A stretch of 64,000 nt of DNA, from positions 8,372,303 to 8,436,302 of the forward strand of contig CM046870.1 of assembly GCA_025617745.1 (NCBI GenBank). The letters run 5' to 3'. The DNA comes from Heliocidaris erythrogramma (lineage: Eukaryota; Echinodermata; Echinoidea; Camarodonta; Echinometridae). Shown piece by piece: positions 1 to 11,339 of the stretch. A program made the translations under genes and the position numbers. Each line of letters begins with the position of its first letter. The stretch's first letter is position 1. The notes under the pieces are model-generated. The model saw only the letters and a list, made by a program, of their open reading frames with translations. It did no database searches and was not told the DNA's origin.

Positions 1-2118
1 ATCAATACTTTCATGAAAATTGACTTCTTGTTTCATGTCATGAGTTGTTTGATGTCATGCATACATGGAACAGCTTATGATCACGGGAGTCTTTTTAAAA
101 AAAATCATCAGTTATATTAAACATGTATTTGTATATTCATACAACAAATAATAATGCAAAAAAGTTCCTACTAAAATGAGACATAGGTCTTCATCTTGCT
201 ATCCACCATGGTAATATTTGTTTTAATACAAGCTCCTGTAGACACTTTTAATGTAGGGACAACTGACCGGTGTCCCCTTAAACCTGCTACTGGAGTAATG
301 TACAAGAAGGACATAAACCTATTCTCCGCACCTTTCATGCAAGTACAAGCATGTACATATCATCTGTTTGGAGCCAAAAGGGCATTAACTCTGTACAAAT
401 GATGGGACTAACACCCTTCTGGCTCCAAACAGACGATATAACGGTGCAGTCAGTTCTTGTGCCTATTGTAATTACACGACGATGGAAAGCACATTTTCAT
501 TAACTGCTCAATGCAGCAATTGTAAAGACACCTGCCTCAATATCTGGTATGTAAATTGGTAACTGAAATACCCGAAGGTTATTTTCATACTCCACCTCCA
601 AAATACCAATTTATGCAGAGGAGATACAGTTACAAAGCTTCACATATCATTCTATTGCATTGCTCCACATTTTCATATCATACGATTTGTGACATCATTT
701 TTTTAACAGATACAGTAGTTTTATTAATGAAAAGGGAAATTATAAAACCTTGCCAAAATATATTCCCTTTTCGTTATTTTTATAGCCATTATATCATTCC
801 TTTTTAATTTTATTTATTTTATTTCATTTCCAGGAAAACAGTAAATATAACACTAACAGAGAATACAAAATACAAAGTACAATAACAGAATACTTATGAC
901 TAAGGAGTCTTATTTCTTCATCACTTAAAAAGTGATTCAGGAATTTAAGGAGTCTACTTGTCCCTTGCTGTAAATTGAAGAAACTTGATGCTCCATAATT
1001 GCTTTGTTGCAATCTTTCAATCTGTATGAAAATGCTTGAAACAAATGCAACAAATAATTCAAGAGAAACTAAGTATTCACCTAAAATTGAAAATGAAAAT
1101 AAATCTAAGTTTTCAATCTGAGGTGAAGAATAAAAATCAGGAACTCCTAAAAAAACCACTGTCTACTATTTCTTTCTGTCAAAAGCAGTACACAGACAAG
1201 AAACATATTTTGTACAATACTGCCCATATAATAGGTAAATCTTGAAAATGACCTTCAAAGATGGAGGAAAGGTGACATGAGGGTCAAGATCTATAAATTC
1301 TTCATCTTTCAACAAGGATGTAATCAACATTTAATCAATACATACACAAAAGCCATACAAAGAATGAAATCAACATGAAATTGACATACAAGAAATGTCC
1401 AAAAGCCCTACAAGGGCATGTAATCAACATGAAATCAACCTAGAAGATATCTCAAGCCCTAGAATGGACCGGAATAAACAAGAAATCAACCTACAAGAAA
1501 TTTAAAGCCCTACAATGGGCTGAAATCAACAAGGAATTAACACAAACAGAATTCAGCATGGCTGTAATCAACCTGAAACAAATTAATATTATTTACTGGT
1601 AAAGTTTTCAATGTTGCCCTTCTTTTACATACATCTTCCTCTTTCTCCTCATTTTCCTTCTTTTTCTTCTTCCCACTTATAAAAGGAATTATACAATCTA
1701 GTGCTTTTCACCACTTATTCTCAAAAAAGCTTGAGTGTTTATACATGTATGTATAAATATACACAATTGAAACCGTTACTCATATGCACACATTTCTGTT
1801 GCATGAGCTCTTTTTCAATCTCTACTATCCCATTTCTTCTTTTAATTTCCTTTTTGAATTTGCTGTTTAATATAAAAAGCTTTAACCCCTCCATGACCTA
1901 TATTATGAGGTTCTATGAAAGGAAGACATGTTTCTTCATACCATTTGCAATATTCAATAATCTCAGTTGAACTGTTCCATTAGAATTGAGAAATCTCTCT
2001 TTACTACTAGACCCCAGGCTAATTATATTGTATGATATATCAGATATCATTACCAGACACCTTATCCCATTCAGGGATGGAACATTGAGCGTGTAGAATA
2101 TTACCGATCTCAACTTAC
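1..2118 (-). other. Intron 5 of the SLC38-like gene (open at left edge)
   Basis: This stretch lies downstream of coding exon 5 on the minus strand. I looked for the next SLC38 exon (the block with a Leu-Pro-Leu-Ser-Leu-Tyr-Arg-like motif) and did not find it, so the exon should lie left of the window. Apart from the degenerate tandem repeat at 1310-1590 and an AT-rich LINE-tail-like stretch near 794-840 (TTTATTTCATTTCC type), I see nothing I can name. The ORFs here lack recognisable domains. Confidence 0.55.
1310..1590. repeat. Degenerate tandem repeat, about 58-bp unit
   Basis: Four to five diverged units share the pieces gaaatcaac, acaagaaat and agccctacaa at roughly 58-bp spacing. The units differ by substitutions and small indels, so the array is old. 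It carries no usable ORF. Confidence 0.55.
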
Positions 2119-2184
2119 CTGCTAGCATGCTCGCAAAGACCTTAGTTATTGTGTCTCCTATAATGATGTTATATCCAATCATGG
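2119..2184 (-). CDS. SLC38A11: SLC38-like amino-acid transporter, coding exon 5
   Basis: This 66-bp exon is bounded on the minus strand by a pyrimidine-rich acceptor (TTTTTTTTTCAG) and a GTAAGT donor. With the phase-1 G of exon 4 it reads AMIGYNIIIGDTITKVF followed by ASMLAG, and it ends in phase 1. The YNI-I-GDT-KVF block is the well-known third-membrane-segment signature of SLC38 members such as SLC38A11. These are sodium-coupled neutral amino-acid transporters, or orphan relatives, of the APC/AAAP fold in the plasma membrane. The next exon lies outside the window. The exon call is strong. The assignment to SLC38A11 rather than another divergent SLC38 is inference. Confidence 0.85.
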
Positions 2185-2473
2185 CTGAAAAAAAAAGAAA
2201 AACAGAAAGACTCTCTTTAATTGTATGTTTTCTCATAATCTTAATTTAATGCAATCTAGGTCAAGAGGTCACTTGTGCTTTTTATGATTCCACCACTATC
2301 ATCATTAAATTTAATAATCTGTCAATGATTTATGTTCCATGTTTTTGTTAATGGAAATAAAAGATTAACAGTTTTAGAAATGTGGAATTGCAAAAGTAAC
2401 AAGGACAGCAGGTGCAAAATACATAGTTCACAGTAGTACACAACTACATGTACATGTATAGTCTGTTCACAAT

Positions 2474-2697
2474 AGACTGCTTCTGTAATGTATACAAATT
2501 TATGCATATATATTCTCTAAGCACCTAGGGACGAGCTATCCATGAATATGCTTTTTATAAATGAGCCTCAATGTTTGGAATCCAGTTTGAATACATTATT
2601 TGTTGCTATCCCTGGCAAGCTTTCAGGTTGTCAAGAACAACCTTTGTTTGAAAGGTACATGTATGCAAACAATTTGCATACATTACCGAAGCGGTCT
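2474..2697. mobile_element. Small TIR element, AGACyGCTTC family, copy 1
   Basis: The element begins AGACTGCTTC and ends GAAGCGGTCT, and it shares almost its full length with 21118-21333. A related copy with AGACCTGTT ends lies at 21856-22006. All three share an internal segment containing caagctttcaggttgtcaag. It has no coding capacity, so it looks like a non-autonomous DNA element inside an intron. Confidence 0.7.
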
Positions 2698-2700
2698 ATC

Positions 2701-2957
2701 CATGAACATGATGACAAAGAGAGCGGACAAAATATACAGCTCCTCATTGTACCCTCCACAATTGCTCTGGTAGACAATAGAACATCTTCACTGCTATTAT
2801 GTAAAATCAGTAAAACAGGTGAATATGCATGTGACACCTGTTCTACATATTTTTACATAATAGCAATGAAGGGATGTTCTTTTGTCTACCAGAGCAATTG
2901 TGGAAGATACAATGAGGAGTTGTATATTTTGTCCGCTTCTTTGTTCGCCATGTTCGT
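2701..2957. repeat. Foldback hairpin, about 105-bp arms
   Basis: Positions 2701-2806 and 2853-2957 are imperfect inverted copies of each other, sharing the reverse-complementary pieces gcggacaaaatata, acaattgctctggtagaca and gctattatgtaaaa. The loop is about 46 bp. It abuts the AGACyGCTTC element. The 148-residue ORF across both elements is an accident of this structure. Confidence 0.75.
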
Positions 2958-3471
2958 AGTGATTAACTGTCTTATATTTAACCCATAGACTGCGGAAACC
3001 AGGTGGCTCCTGAATTAAGCCTATGAGAGTTAAAGAATCCAGGTTAACAGTGCTATGGTTTTCATGAAAATATATATACATGCACCTTCTCATCACTATT
3101 ATTACAAATCCATTTGCAGCATTTATCATGAAGATATTGAAGGCTGCTGTTTAGATAATCATTTCAAGTAGACACAAATCATTTACAAATTCATCTAATG
3201 AAAGAAAGTATGATTTTCCCTGTGACCATTTAAATTATGATATAAAATGCAAAGATATCAAACAGGACTTTTGTATCATGTACATGTAACGGTGGAAACA
3301 ACTGTGCTACTTTCTTACAAATAATTAACAAAAAGCCTTTTCAAAGATTGGCCCTTTTGACAACAAGTTGGCATGGTCATGAGACAATTCAGTCAAACTA
3401 GTTGGGGCCCCTCAGCATAGACTTCAAATTAAACGTTATATGGAACCCCTTTTATAATCACAAATGTTTAC

Positions 3472-3606
3472 CTATAAATGGGTAGACAAATTGAACAATG
3501 GAAAGTGCGTAATATCCTGGTATTCCTAGAGCTGATTCTGTCATCTCGGCATAAGTTTTAGTTCCAGTCAGCTCCCCAATCGTTATCATAAGCCGAAGGG
3601 AGTAAT
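3472..3606 (-). CDS. SLC38A11: SLC38-like amino-acid transporter, coding exon 4
   Basis: This is a 135-bp exon with a strong polypyrimidine acceptor (TTTTTTTTTCTCCAG) and donor GTAAAC. Entering in phase 1, it encodes DYSLRLMITIGELTGTKTY, then a segment with ALGIPGYYALSIVQFVYPFI, and leaves in phase 1. This covers the end of membrane segment 2, the loop with the conserved G-x-x-TY motif, and the start of membrane segment 3 in SLC38 proteins. The spacing matches the vertebrate SLC38A11 layout, where the corresponding stretch has DFSLVLL, GTDTY and LYPFIA. It joins in frame to exons 3 and 5. Confidence 0.88.
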
Positions 3607-4501
3607 CTGGAGAAAAAAAAAGAAAAGAAAAATAAACATGGTCACTAATATGAATGTACCCAAAATATAGTCTGAAATAACATATTCAGTAGGAAGGGAG
3701 TCATTAATTTTTTTGTGATTGTTTAACCATCTATACCTGTATCTCCTAAAACTAATTCAACCCAAAGATTTATGCATAATTGACAAAATATAACAGTTTC
3801 CTTATTAAAAATCATTAAAACAAGATATCTGCCATAGAGCACGAATGTCCATTGTCAAGATAACAATGTGCAACTCATCTCTTACCCAAATAGAGTAAGT
3901 GGATACCGGCTAGAAATTCAATAAAATGTACTGGCTGCTGGAGCTAAAGCCAGGACAAGGGTTTCTAAAGCACTTTCGAAGTACATTGAGATGTTATATG
4001 ATATGAAGTGCGCTATACAAAAGCAAAATGTTATAATCATTAGACAAGGGACCAACTGACTTTTCCTTTAAAGGGAAGGTTGAGTTCTGGCAAATGTCAA
4101 AGATAGTTTGTGAGCTTTCTCATTCTCTTTATGTCAGTTTGGAAGATTATCATCGTAGAAATGTCCCCTGAAAGGATTGCTCTTCAAATGCCCTCATATT
4201 CAAAATATGACAAGAAACAGCTGAAATGTTCGGGCCAAACATGTGTGTAGTCCCAAATACACATTTCTGTGTGCAGTGCATGCGACTCTCAGCAGGATTG
4301 AGTCAATTTCTTCTTATTTTGGTGATCCCAATACCTTACAGTATACATGAATTCTTATGTAGTATATAATCAAACTTTCCCAGTTATTTTGAGGCAATTT
4401 CTTGCGTAATGTAATCGCTTGACCAGAACTGAACTTTATACATGTCAGATCTGGATAAGAAGCTTTTGTGGCCTAGCAGAATAAATGTGAATTAATTTTA
4501 C

Positions 4502-4576
4502 CTGTTATTCCACAAATCATCACTAGTAGAATTAACCCAAGAGGAAGTCCAGCTTTCATGAAAGCATATGGAATAC
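4502..4576 (-). CDS. SLC38A11: SLC38-like amino-acid transporter, coding exon 3
   Basis: This is a 75-bp exon with acceptor TGCAACTGCAG and donor GTAAAA. The phase-1 G carried from exon 2 completes a glycine codon, giving GIPYAFMKAGLPLGL and then ILLVMICGITG. The G-I/L-PY-x-xx-AG-PLG block is the hallmark of membrane segments 1 to 2 in SLC38/AAAP transporters, where the unwound segment contributes to the sodium and substrate site. A longer antisense ORF over the same bases is a shadow. Confidence 0.88.
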
Positions 4577-5165
4577 CTGCAGTTGCAAAACAGAGAAAAC
4601 AAATAAGAGAATACAAATCCATGAATAAAGAAGAATATGTTAACAATAGTAACTGGTTAAAAAGAGGAGGGATCACAAATGGAAACAAGATAAAACTGAA
4701 ACACAGAATATATTTTGATTGGACTAATAATAATTTCACATCTTGAGAAGACAGCAAATTAATGGTTAAAGAAAATTGTTATTCAATGTTTATCATAATC
4801 TTAAATTACCATTAATTATAACTACCATACAGAGGTAGCGGAAGGTCGGGTTAAGACAATGGAAGAGGGGGGGGGGGGGGTCACCTTTTGTTCAGCAGAC
4901 AAAAGGTGCCCCCTACTTCCATTGTACGAGTCCGATGTTCCGCCATCTCTGCTACCATAAGCGTTGTATGTGGACAAAAAGAAACAGGTTTTATGTCCAA
5001 GAATTACTATAGTTTTTTTAAGGTCTGATGAGCTGCACCAATAACCTTCTATATCCTTGTGTACAAGAGGTATAATTATTCAAGTGTTTACCAGTCTAAA
5101 CGATACCCCCCCCAAAAAAAAGGAAGAAGAAAATAATAGGTAGGCAATTTGAAATTTCTAAGCCT

Positions 5166-5376
5166 CGGGGGTGTTTCATAAAGCTGTTCGTAAAGTTACG
5201 CATGACTTTACGAATGACTTAAATGTGACAAGCCAAATGGGATGATTTTAAACTGTACACTGCCAGCTGCATGCTGACCTTAACCAATGACATGTCCTAA
5301 TTTTGATTAGTTGTCACAATTAACATTGTTTCACTAACATAAAAGATAATGTCATCGTTTTCAGAACACCACCCCT
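5166..5376. mobile_element. Possible small TIR element of the GTTTCATAAA group
   Basis: The left end reads GGGGTGTTTCATAAAGCTG and is followed by iterated cgtaaag / ctttacg words. The right end carries the loosely inverted form near tcagaacaccacccctg. The interior is non-coding. The right boundary is weak. Confidence 0.4.
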
Positions 5377-5584
5377 GAACCCCATAACACTCCTAGGAAA
5401 CATTATCCTAATACCCTCTAAAAATTGATGAAGGTACATGTACCTTAGTAAAGATACGCTTGATTGTCTACATCCATATTAAAATAATTCTATATTCATA
5501 AATTTGTGGACTACTGCATGGCTGGTAAGATGAGGGGCGCTCATTTTTCGGAAACTTTGTTTTTCTGACAAAGTTAGTACTTCC

Positions 5585-5950
5585 GAAGGTGCATAATTCT
5601 GAAACAAAAATTTCCCATGCCTGGGGTTTCATAATTCCAGAAATGAAATAGGGTTTATAATTCCAAAAACGAAACAGGATTCATGATTCTGAAATGATAT
5701 AAGGTTCATATAATTCCAAAAATGAAATGAAAGGATTCATAATTTCGGAAAATGAAAAATGGTTCATAATTCCGAAGGTTCATAATTCCCAAAATGCAAT
5801 TCACGTGGTACCCTACATAAATATTAATCTTTGGAATTATGAACACTTTTTCATTTTCAGAAAGTACACTATTTCATTATCAGAATGACAAACCCTATTT
5901 CATTTTCAGAATTATGAACCCTTTTTCATTTTTGGAATTATGAACCTTCA
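5585..5950. repeat. Foldback array of ~30-bp units (ggttcataattcc..aatgaaa)
   Basis: From about 5590 to 5800 the words ggttcataattcc and gaaaatgaaa recur in one orientation. From about 5835 to 5945 the reverse-complementary words tttcattttcag and gaattatgaacc recur. The result is a foldback whose arms are short tandem units. It lies in intron 2 of the transporter gene. Confidence 0.65.
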
Positions 5951-6270
5951 GAGTAATGTATGAATCTTCATAAAAGTGACATAAATGGTAAGATAAAGGG
6001 GATATGTAAGGTAATGATACAGTCAGGTGAATGAATAAATAAATGCTTTGCAGATGGATTTACAAAATTAATATACTACATAAATTCCATTGAATGAAAG
6101 TATTGATCAGTAATTACATTGTACACAACATGATTACAAATAAAACATCAGAATCTATACACAACTCATCGTATGGCTGGCTGCAGGGTGTTAGTGTGCC
6201 ATAAAGCAAATTTCTGGGAACTCACATCTAAGGTTTTTTTCACTAATAAAAAAGTGGAAATGGATGATAA

Positions 6271-7072
6271 CTACTTAATTTTGTTAAAGGAGAATGAAAC
6301 TCAACATACATTAGCTGATAATCATGTGGAAAATTGTCAGCCTGATCAAAATATCTTGAAAATACTCTGATTTGATTACTCAGTAAGGAGAACAGTCTCT
6401 CTAAAATTTGCAGATTTCTTGCTAGATATTATACCATGGGGGCTGCCATTTTGAAATAACTGTGATGTCATTGCGGTACATTGTCCATTTACCTGTACAC
6501 AATAGATAAGATGTTGCATAATGAATAGCTATTGTACAACTAAAGCCACCCATGCAAAATGGCAGCCATCTTGGTACCCCCATTGTCTCGCACAGGTAAT
6601 ATCTAAGAGCAGTTGTAGGTCTTTGTCAGACCAAGCAACTTACAAGTGCATGCCAAATCCTGCTTAACAAAAGAAACAGCCGAACCAAATATCTTGACAC
6701 AAATAGGTTATATGACATGATAAAAGTATCTTCATTTGAATGTACATGACTACAAAAATGGTTTATTATGAGAAAATCCAGTGTCATGCATTCCACCCGT
6801 ACAGCTGATCGATCATGATCATGAGTGTCATGGTAGCTAGTAAATAGGTCAGTGGGTATCTCACAAATAGAACTGTATTGACATTACTTTGTAAAGAAAA
6901 TGGCGGCCCCCATGGGATAATGTATAGCAAGGAAACTGCGACTTTTGGAGACAATGTTCTCCTTCCTAAATAATCAAATAGGAGTAATTTCAAGATATTT
7001 GTAATAGGCTGACAATTATCTACAGGATTATAGGCTAATGTTTGTTGCCTTTTATTCCCCTTAAAGTTTAGT
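6271..7072. mobile_element. TIR element with ~230-bp imperfect arms
   Basis: Left arm about 6275-6500 and right arm about 6830-7072 are inverted relatives. Both translate to similar peptides in the two arms (…NHVENCQPDQNILKIL and …NPVDNCQPITNILKLL), which reflects shared DNA rather than a gene. Both contain the ccatggggg-like segment and the aagatattt segment. The centre (6500-6830) is non-coding. Confidence 0.65.
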
Positions 7073-7687
7073 ATCAAATCAGCACATATTTTTGAAGTTA
7101 CAGGTATTTTACAACTTCTGCTTGATAATGAAATAGTGCATGCCCATGTTTAGCAGAATGGAGCAACACACTTACACCCTTTTGCAAGCCGCACAACGAA
7201 CTCTAGGACACAATTTAATTATACTGGGAGTTTAATCCTTTTTCCAGCCTGCAAATAAGAAAGGATGTGTTTTTTTTACTTTAAGTCTCGTATCTGAATA
7301 TGCTTAAAATCACAGTGATAGAAAGAAAGACTGATTTAATGTTGAAAAGCCAAACACATTGTCAGTCCACAAGTCAGAGCACTTTTTAAAAATGGGACAG
7401 AATTACAATTTCACACTCAGTCTAGTAAAAACAAGTTTTTGGTTGTTCATACTGAAACGCTGTTTTTGAATAAGAAATATTACATTGAGGAGCAGCACAG
7501 TACGGTGTTTCAGACATGTACAGAATTATATATTCTCAGTTTTTATAAAAACTTTGCTCTATTTATTATTGCCATGTTTACAAGAAGACGTATAGAGAGG
7601 AAGAAAGATAGGCAGAGATACTGAAGGAATCAGAGAAAGAGACACAAAGGTACAGAAGTGAAGGAGAGGCAGACAGAATCACAGGAC

Positions 7688-7690
<3 letters not shown>

Positions 7691-7735
<45 letters not shown>

Positions 7736-7812
7736 GGGAGAGAGAGAGAGAGAGAGAGGGGGGAGGGAGAGAGGGGCAAAGGTACTGAGAGAAAGAGAGA
7801 GAGAGAGAGATG
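7691..7812. repeat. GA/G microsatellite
   Basis: A (GA)n tract is interrupted by a G12-type run, followed by more (GA)n and GGGAG blocks. A second shorter (GA)n lies at 8088-8114, and another impure one at 8944-8977. The Ser/Leu/Pro- or Arg/Glu-rich ORFs here are simple-repeat artefacts. Confidence 0.95.
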
Positions 7813-8231
7813 CAGATACACAGCAAAAAGACAGAGAGGAAGAGAAGGAGAGCAATAAAACATGGAGAGCATTATATAATAAAAAATATAAAGTATGCAT
7901 AACATAGGGCAAAAGAGAACTATGAAGTGAAGGAAAGTGGATGCTGTAGGTAAATTAACATGACATATGATTAGATGAATAGATAACTAGATATAGATTA
8001 ATACAGGGGACAGTAGACACAGAGTTTGATGGAGTATTAAGAGGAGAGAGGTGGAGGTGAAAGATGAGGATCGTGCAAGAGAGATAGGGAGAGAGAGAGA
8101 GAGAGAGAGAGAGATTGAAGGGATAGCCTTGGAGAGACAATACAGATGCTTCAAGAATGTAACTTGGTGATAATAAAGCAGTATACATTTTCAGGATAGG
8201 GGTGGGGATAACGAATAACATTTACCATATA

Positions 8232-8251
8232 CCCCCCCCCCCCCCCCCCCC
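8232..8251. repeat. Poly-C tract (20 C)
   Basis: An uninterrupted run of 20 C follows tttaccatata. It is one of several long G/C homopolymers in the window. Confidence 0.95.
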
Positions 8252-8423
8252 ATCATCCTGCCCACTTTGACAAAATTATGGCCATGATATATTCGGTATA
8301 CACCTTCTATTAAGAAAATTGCATAGATATTGGAGACATTGTACACTGGTTCAATGACATGTGCTCCGGTGACAATTGCCCTGCGGTTCCTACACTAACC
8401 GATTTCCGAACTTCCACCGCAGA

Positions 8424-8490
8424 CTTATAACCCTAAACCTAAGCTCACCCTAACCTAAAACCCAATTCCAACCCTTACCCTAACCCTACA
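8424..8490. repeat. Degenerate interstitial telomere-like tract
   Basis: Variants of CCCTAA (taaccctaaacc, caccctaacc, accctaaccc) recur irregularly over about 67 bp in intron 1. A purer tract lies at 31476-31522. Confidence 0.55.
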
Positions 8491-10783
8491 TATTTAACAA
8501 ATAAAATCCAGGGCAAATGTTGCTGGAGAAAAGTTGGATCACCCGAGTGTGCATTTTAAAAGTTTTGCTTCTTTTCTAGGACAGCCCTGGAAGCTGGGTA
8601 CTTTGACATTAATTTGCCACGACGACAAATGCTCTGGGCTTTATTTCATATATGTTTAACAGTCGGATTGCAATGGGATTTTAGGTATAGTGTTTGGTCC
8701 AGGATTGATATTAAGAATTTGGTTAGTGCATGAAATCGACCACAGAGTAATTGTCGCTAGAGCATGTGTTGTTGCAACTTTGGAAATGGGATGGAAGGGT
8801 GGGGACAACTATGACCAAGTAGCAATGGGTTACACATCTTGTAGACACAACCATCACAGACAAAATTTGAAAGTATAGTATGCATTACCCATTATAACAA
8901 CAGAACAGCCTTTAAATAAAGTAAAAAAAAAAGACAATATGAGAAAGAGAGAGAGAGGGAGAGAGACGAGAGAGAGATATGTAAAATATAATATCTATTT
9001 GATTAAAAATGAGCAAATAAACAATAAAATATGATAAATAAGATAATCATTAGTGTAACATTTGAAATGGTGGCTTATATAAATACATGTATAAGATATG
9101 AATAAATGCTCTTACCAAATCCATTCATGTACCAGGTATATATACATAATTGCAATACATAGGAAATTTAACTAGGGGAGTCTTTCTCAAGATTAAATTC
9201 CTACAGTGAAGAATGATAATACAATGAATAATGTACGCCCCTCTAATAATAAGTAGAAATGAGTAGTATGATCTTTTAATCTTTTTTATACACCATCAAG
9301 AATTTCTGCCATCTTGAAAAACAGGCATGTAGGTGTCAAAGATCACCATTTTAGTACCATAAGTGGTTTAATACTGCTGAGTTTTTCTATTGCACCCGAT
9401 AATTTGCGCTTTGTACCCTTAGGAAAAGGCGCTATATAAATGTCTCTCAATGTAAGAATTTAACCCATTGACTACGGGAATTGGGTGGCTCTTGTATTAA
9501 GCCTATGGGAGTTAGAGAATTCAGTATTATACAGGTTAAGTAAAAAGTTTGTCTTTCTCAATGAAATTCAAAATGGATTTATGAATTATAAAACTTCATA
9601 CAAAATGGAAGGAAGCTTAATAAAAAAAAATTGTCTCAAGAAAGTGTACTGTGATACTGACATGTTTGTAAATGTGATGGCAAAATATCCTCAAGGTGTG
9701 AAGGAAATAATAAATGGACTTTAACTTTACTTCACAAATTTTGGTACACCAGGAAATTGCATGAGTGAGAACAAAACTATTATGCTGACCTATTGCACTC
9801 AAAAAGACTATAGATTTTAAAAAGACTTCAAATGTATTACATTGAAATCTAGCATTCAGCTGCCATCGCAGATTTAAGGGGTACAACCAGCCCTTGGCCC
9901 CATTAAAAATCCAAATTTCTGTCAGATAGACCCTGCATGTTGACAAGTCTTTGATCACAAGACACCTCATATGGTCTGCTGCGAGTCAGAAGATTGTTAG
10001 TTCTGTGACTAAATGGCAGGAGTTGGTACTCTTTGGGCTCTCAATGACGATATTTATTTGTAAACATTTAACATTCTTCTGGCTCTGATGGAATCCACCT
10101 TGCATATACATGTACCAGGGAAACTTCTGGCAAGCTTTCAGGCAATCAAGAGCAACTTTCATTCAAGGAATATGCAAAACACACAAACATTAATAAGCTG
10201 GTTTAGAGTCTGCTGAGATATGTATGTTTGGTTCATGGCGGGAATATGACTTGCAAAACTTTTGCCAGCAAACATGGAATATCGATGTTTATTACCCATC
10301 CTGCACAATGTGAATGCCAGCAGATGTGTTTATTACCATAAAATCTAATAAGTCATACTTCAATGCCTAACCGTGCAGTTTATGACACTGAACTATTAGG
10401 TATGCTTAATCACTAGTATTTATATCTCACCAATAATACTTTAATATTGGTATAAATGACAAATGATACCAGGAAATAAACTACTGGTATGAAAATACTA
10501 TGTGGTGATCACCTTTGGTAAAACCTCTTAATGTCAACTTGAATTCAATTCAAACACAATGTTCTATGCCATCGGGTTTTAGGACCATTGTCAAATATGA
10601 TTTATCACGTGTAGAATTTCCCACCATACATCATGTATTTCATTATTATTTATTTATTTATATTTTTTTATTTTGTCTTCTTTATTTTATACTGCTGGGT
10701 TGGCCTATTAGAATGGGAAAAGTATATCTTATGAAAATGTGTGGACCTATTAGTGTTTTAGACTAAAACAAAGGCGATTTTAA

Positions 10784-10850
10784 TACCAATGATTCCTGAA
10801 GCTAGGTGGTGCTAATTAAGGCTTGCTCCAGATATCCCATTTCTGGCACA
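10784..10850 (-). pseudogene. Decayed tandem copy of exon 2 (3' half), copy 1
   Basis: On the minus strand this segment matches the last ~65 bases of coding exon 2, including GGGATATCTGGAGCAAGCC and CAGGAATCATTGGTA. The segment that encodes TTNSILG in exon 2 is altered, an in-frame TAG appears after the Leu-Asn codons, and the donor has become GGTATT. It cannot replace exon 2 in the reading frame. It lies 300 bp downstream of the real exon. Confidence 0.7.
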
Positions 10851-10949
10851 TTAATTTCAGTGTAATTTCCTTTTCAATTTCTAATGTTTAATTCCAATTT
10901 ACTTTTCGTTTTAATATGTACCAAAACTAAAGATTACCTTTAAGAGATA

Positions 10950-11022
10950 ACTTACCTAAGAGATTCCTAACCCAGAATACTGTTTGTGGTGTTAAGGTTG
11001 CTTCAGATTCCACTCTTCTTTG
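10950..11022 (-). pseudogene. Decayed tandem copy of exon 2 (3' half), copy 2
   Basis: On the minus strand this copy keeps AACACCACAAACAGTAT exactly as in exon 2 and keeps an intact GTAAGT donor. The Ser of LGSG is now a TAG stop, and an upstream TGA is also present. A spliced product using it would truncate the transporter before its first membrane segment. The retained donor means it could still act as a poison exon, but that is speculation. Confidence 0.75.
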
Positions 11023-11149
11023 ATCTGTACACTATTAACTAACTCCTTTCTACCTATTTAACCCACTCTCCATGAGAAATGGGCTGTTTCTTCATTAAGG
11101 TTAATAGAACAAGACATTTCAAAAGTCAACAGGTTAAGAGATTACTTAC

Positions 11150-11327
11150 CAATGATTCCTGAACCTAGGATACTGTTTGTGGTGTTAAGGCTTGCTCCCG
11201 ATATCCCACTCCTGGCACCCTTCTTTGGATCCTCCTCCTCCTCCGTCTCCACTGGCAACCCCTCACAAGTGGCTTCTGACTGCACCAGCCCTGCTTTATC
11301 ATGGGTAGGGACCTCATAGGGGATAGG
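11150..11327 (-). CDS. SLC38A11: SLC38-like amino-acid transporter, coding exon 2
   Basis: This is a 178-bp exon with acceptor TTGTTTTTTGCAG and donor GTAAGT, entering in phase 0 and leaving in phase 1. It encodes PIPYEVPTHDKAGLVQSE, an acidic cytosolic stretch with a run of Glu (ETEEEEDPKK), and then the start of membrane segment 1 (GASLNTTNSILGSGIIG). SLC38 proteins begin their core with N-xx-N-SI-IGSGIIG, so the exon carries the first transport-core motif. The N-terminal tail is longer and more acidic than the vertebrate one and need not be conserved. The 3' half of this exon is copied twice just downstream. Confidence 0.88.
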
Positions 11328-11339
11328 CTGCAAAAAACA

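Noticed and set aside
2542..2988. 148-codon plus-strand ORF
   Set aside because: It runs across a small TIR element and a foldback hairpin. No domain is visible and the antisense arm gives a similar peptide.
7578..7912. Ser/Leu/Pro and Arg/Glu ORFs
   Set aside because: They are translations of the GA microsatellite.
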